Shown here: positions 5,046-5,267 of the stretch, in pieces
How the letters are laid out: every line of letters begins with the position of its first letter
Numbering within the stretch: the first letter of the stretch is position 1
NCBI GenBank assembly: GCA_021300125.1
Contig: JAJTHX010000185.1
Coordinates: 1-5,267 of the forward strand
From: Betaproteobacteria bacterium
Lineage (GTDB): Bacteria; Pseudomonadota; Gammaproteobacteria; Burkholderiales; SG8-41
Direction of reading: 5' to 3'
DNA length: 5,267 bases
Notes under the pieces: model-generated
The model's input: only the letters and a program-made list of their open reading frames with translations
Database searches by the model: none
Told to the model about the DNA's origin: nothing
Program-made: the position numbers and the translations under genes

Positions 5046-5267
5046 CGCCGCCCCCCGTGATGATGATGCGGCGTCACCGCCTGCGGTTTGACTGTGCTGC
5101 CAGGCGCGGCGGTCGGCGGCGTCGCGGCTGCTGCGCCGCCGAACATGCCGAGATGACCACCGATGCGTGCGACTTCCTCGTTGGCGCCGCGCCAGGGCGA
5201 AGGCGCCTCGTCACGAAAAGGCCGGTAGCCTTCAAAGGCCGAGCGGTAGGCCGGCGCCGGCGCGGCG
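5042..5267 (-). CDS. 3' end of a conserved small protein of copper-efflux operons (partial)
   Basis: Only the last 74 codons are inside the window; the 5' end lies beyond base 5267. The visible protein reads AAPAPAYRSAFEGYRPF, then WRGANEEVARIGGHLGM, then an Ala/Thr/Pro-rich linker and a tail ending PHHHHGGRR before TGA. The Tyr-Arg-Ser-Ala-Phe-Glu-Gly-Tyr and Asn-(Glu/Asp)-Glu-Val-x-Arg-Ile-Gly-Gly-His pattern resembles uncharacterised short proteins I associate with TolC/RND metal-efflux operons of betaproteobacteria; this is recognition from memory, not a search. The four consecutive His could bind metal. Its stop codon overlaps the start of the TolC-family gene (ATGA), which implies translational coupling and one transcript. 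No function is assigned. Confidence 0.75.
   Translation of the reverse strand, partial: AAPAPAYRSAFEGYRPFRDEAPSPWRGANEEVARIGGHLGMFGGAAAATPPTAAPGSTVKPQAVTPHHHHGGRR

Overview
The window is GC-rich, densely packed DNA from a proteobacterium. The protein families, Tat/Sec signals and gene order suggest a betaproteobacterium (for example Rhodocyclales or Burkholderiales), but this is inference and not a species call. Every gene I can support lies on the minus strand, so transcription runs from high to low coordinates. The content is a periplasmic/outer-membrane copper-handling operon followed by a separate Rieske iron-sulfur protein gene.

In transcription order: (1) the 3' end of a conserved small protein with a His-rich tail (5267-5042); (2) a TolC-family outer-membrane lipoprotein (5045-3624), joined by an ATGA overlap; (3) a Tat-exported two-domain multicopper oxidase (3613-2222); (4) a CopI-like periplasmic cupredoxin (2200-1697); (5) a DUF411 protein (1692-1216); (6) a CusF-like copper chaperone (1219-878), again joined by an ATGA overlap. 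Gaps of only 4 to 21 bases and the two overlaps argue for one transcript. A 102-base gap with an AT-rich island and a promoter-like sequence then separates a Rieske [2Fe-2S] protein (775-59). The last 58 bases hold nothing I can identify.

The main discovery candidate is gene 5. Read from its natural start, which has a clean signal peptide, the frame contains one in-frame TGA (1593-1591). It falls exactly where DUF411 proteins carry the first Cys of their CGCC motif, giving Asp-Pro-Gly-[TGA]-Gly-Cys-Cys-Gly-Ala-Trp. The frame stays intact on both sides and downstream conserved motifs are kept. A 12-bp hairpin with a G-containing loop starts 10 nt after the TGA, with its loop 22-24 nt downstream, where a bacterial SECIS element would sit. 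I therefore interpret the gene as a selenoprotein, a Sec-containing DUF411 protein in a copper-resistance operon. A standard gene caller would truncate it to an internal Met or call it a pseudogene.

Working model (inference): the outer-membrane factor exports Cu(I) together with an RND pump presumably encoded nearby. CusF and CopI bind and shuttle periplasmic copper, the oxidase converts Cu(I) to less toxic Cu(II), and the DUF411 selenoprotein provides metal-binding or thiol/selenol redox chemistry in the same compartment.
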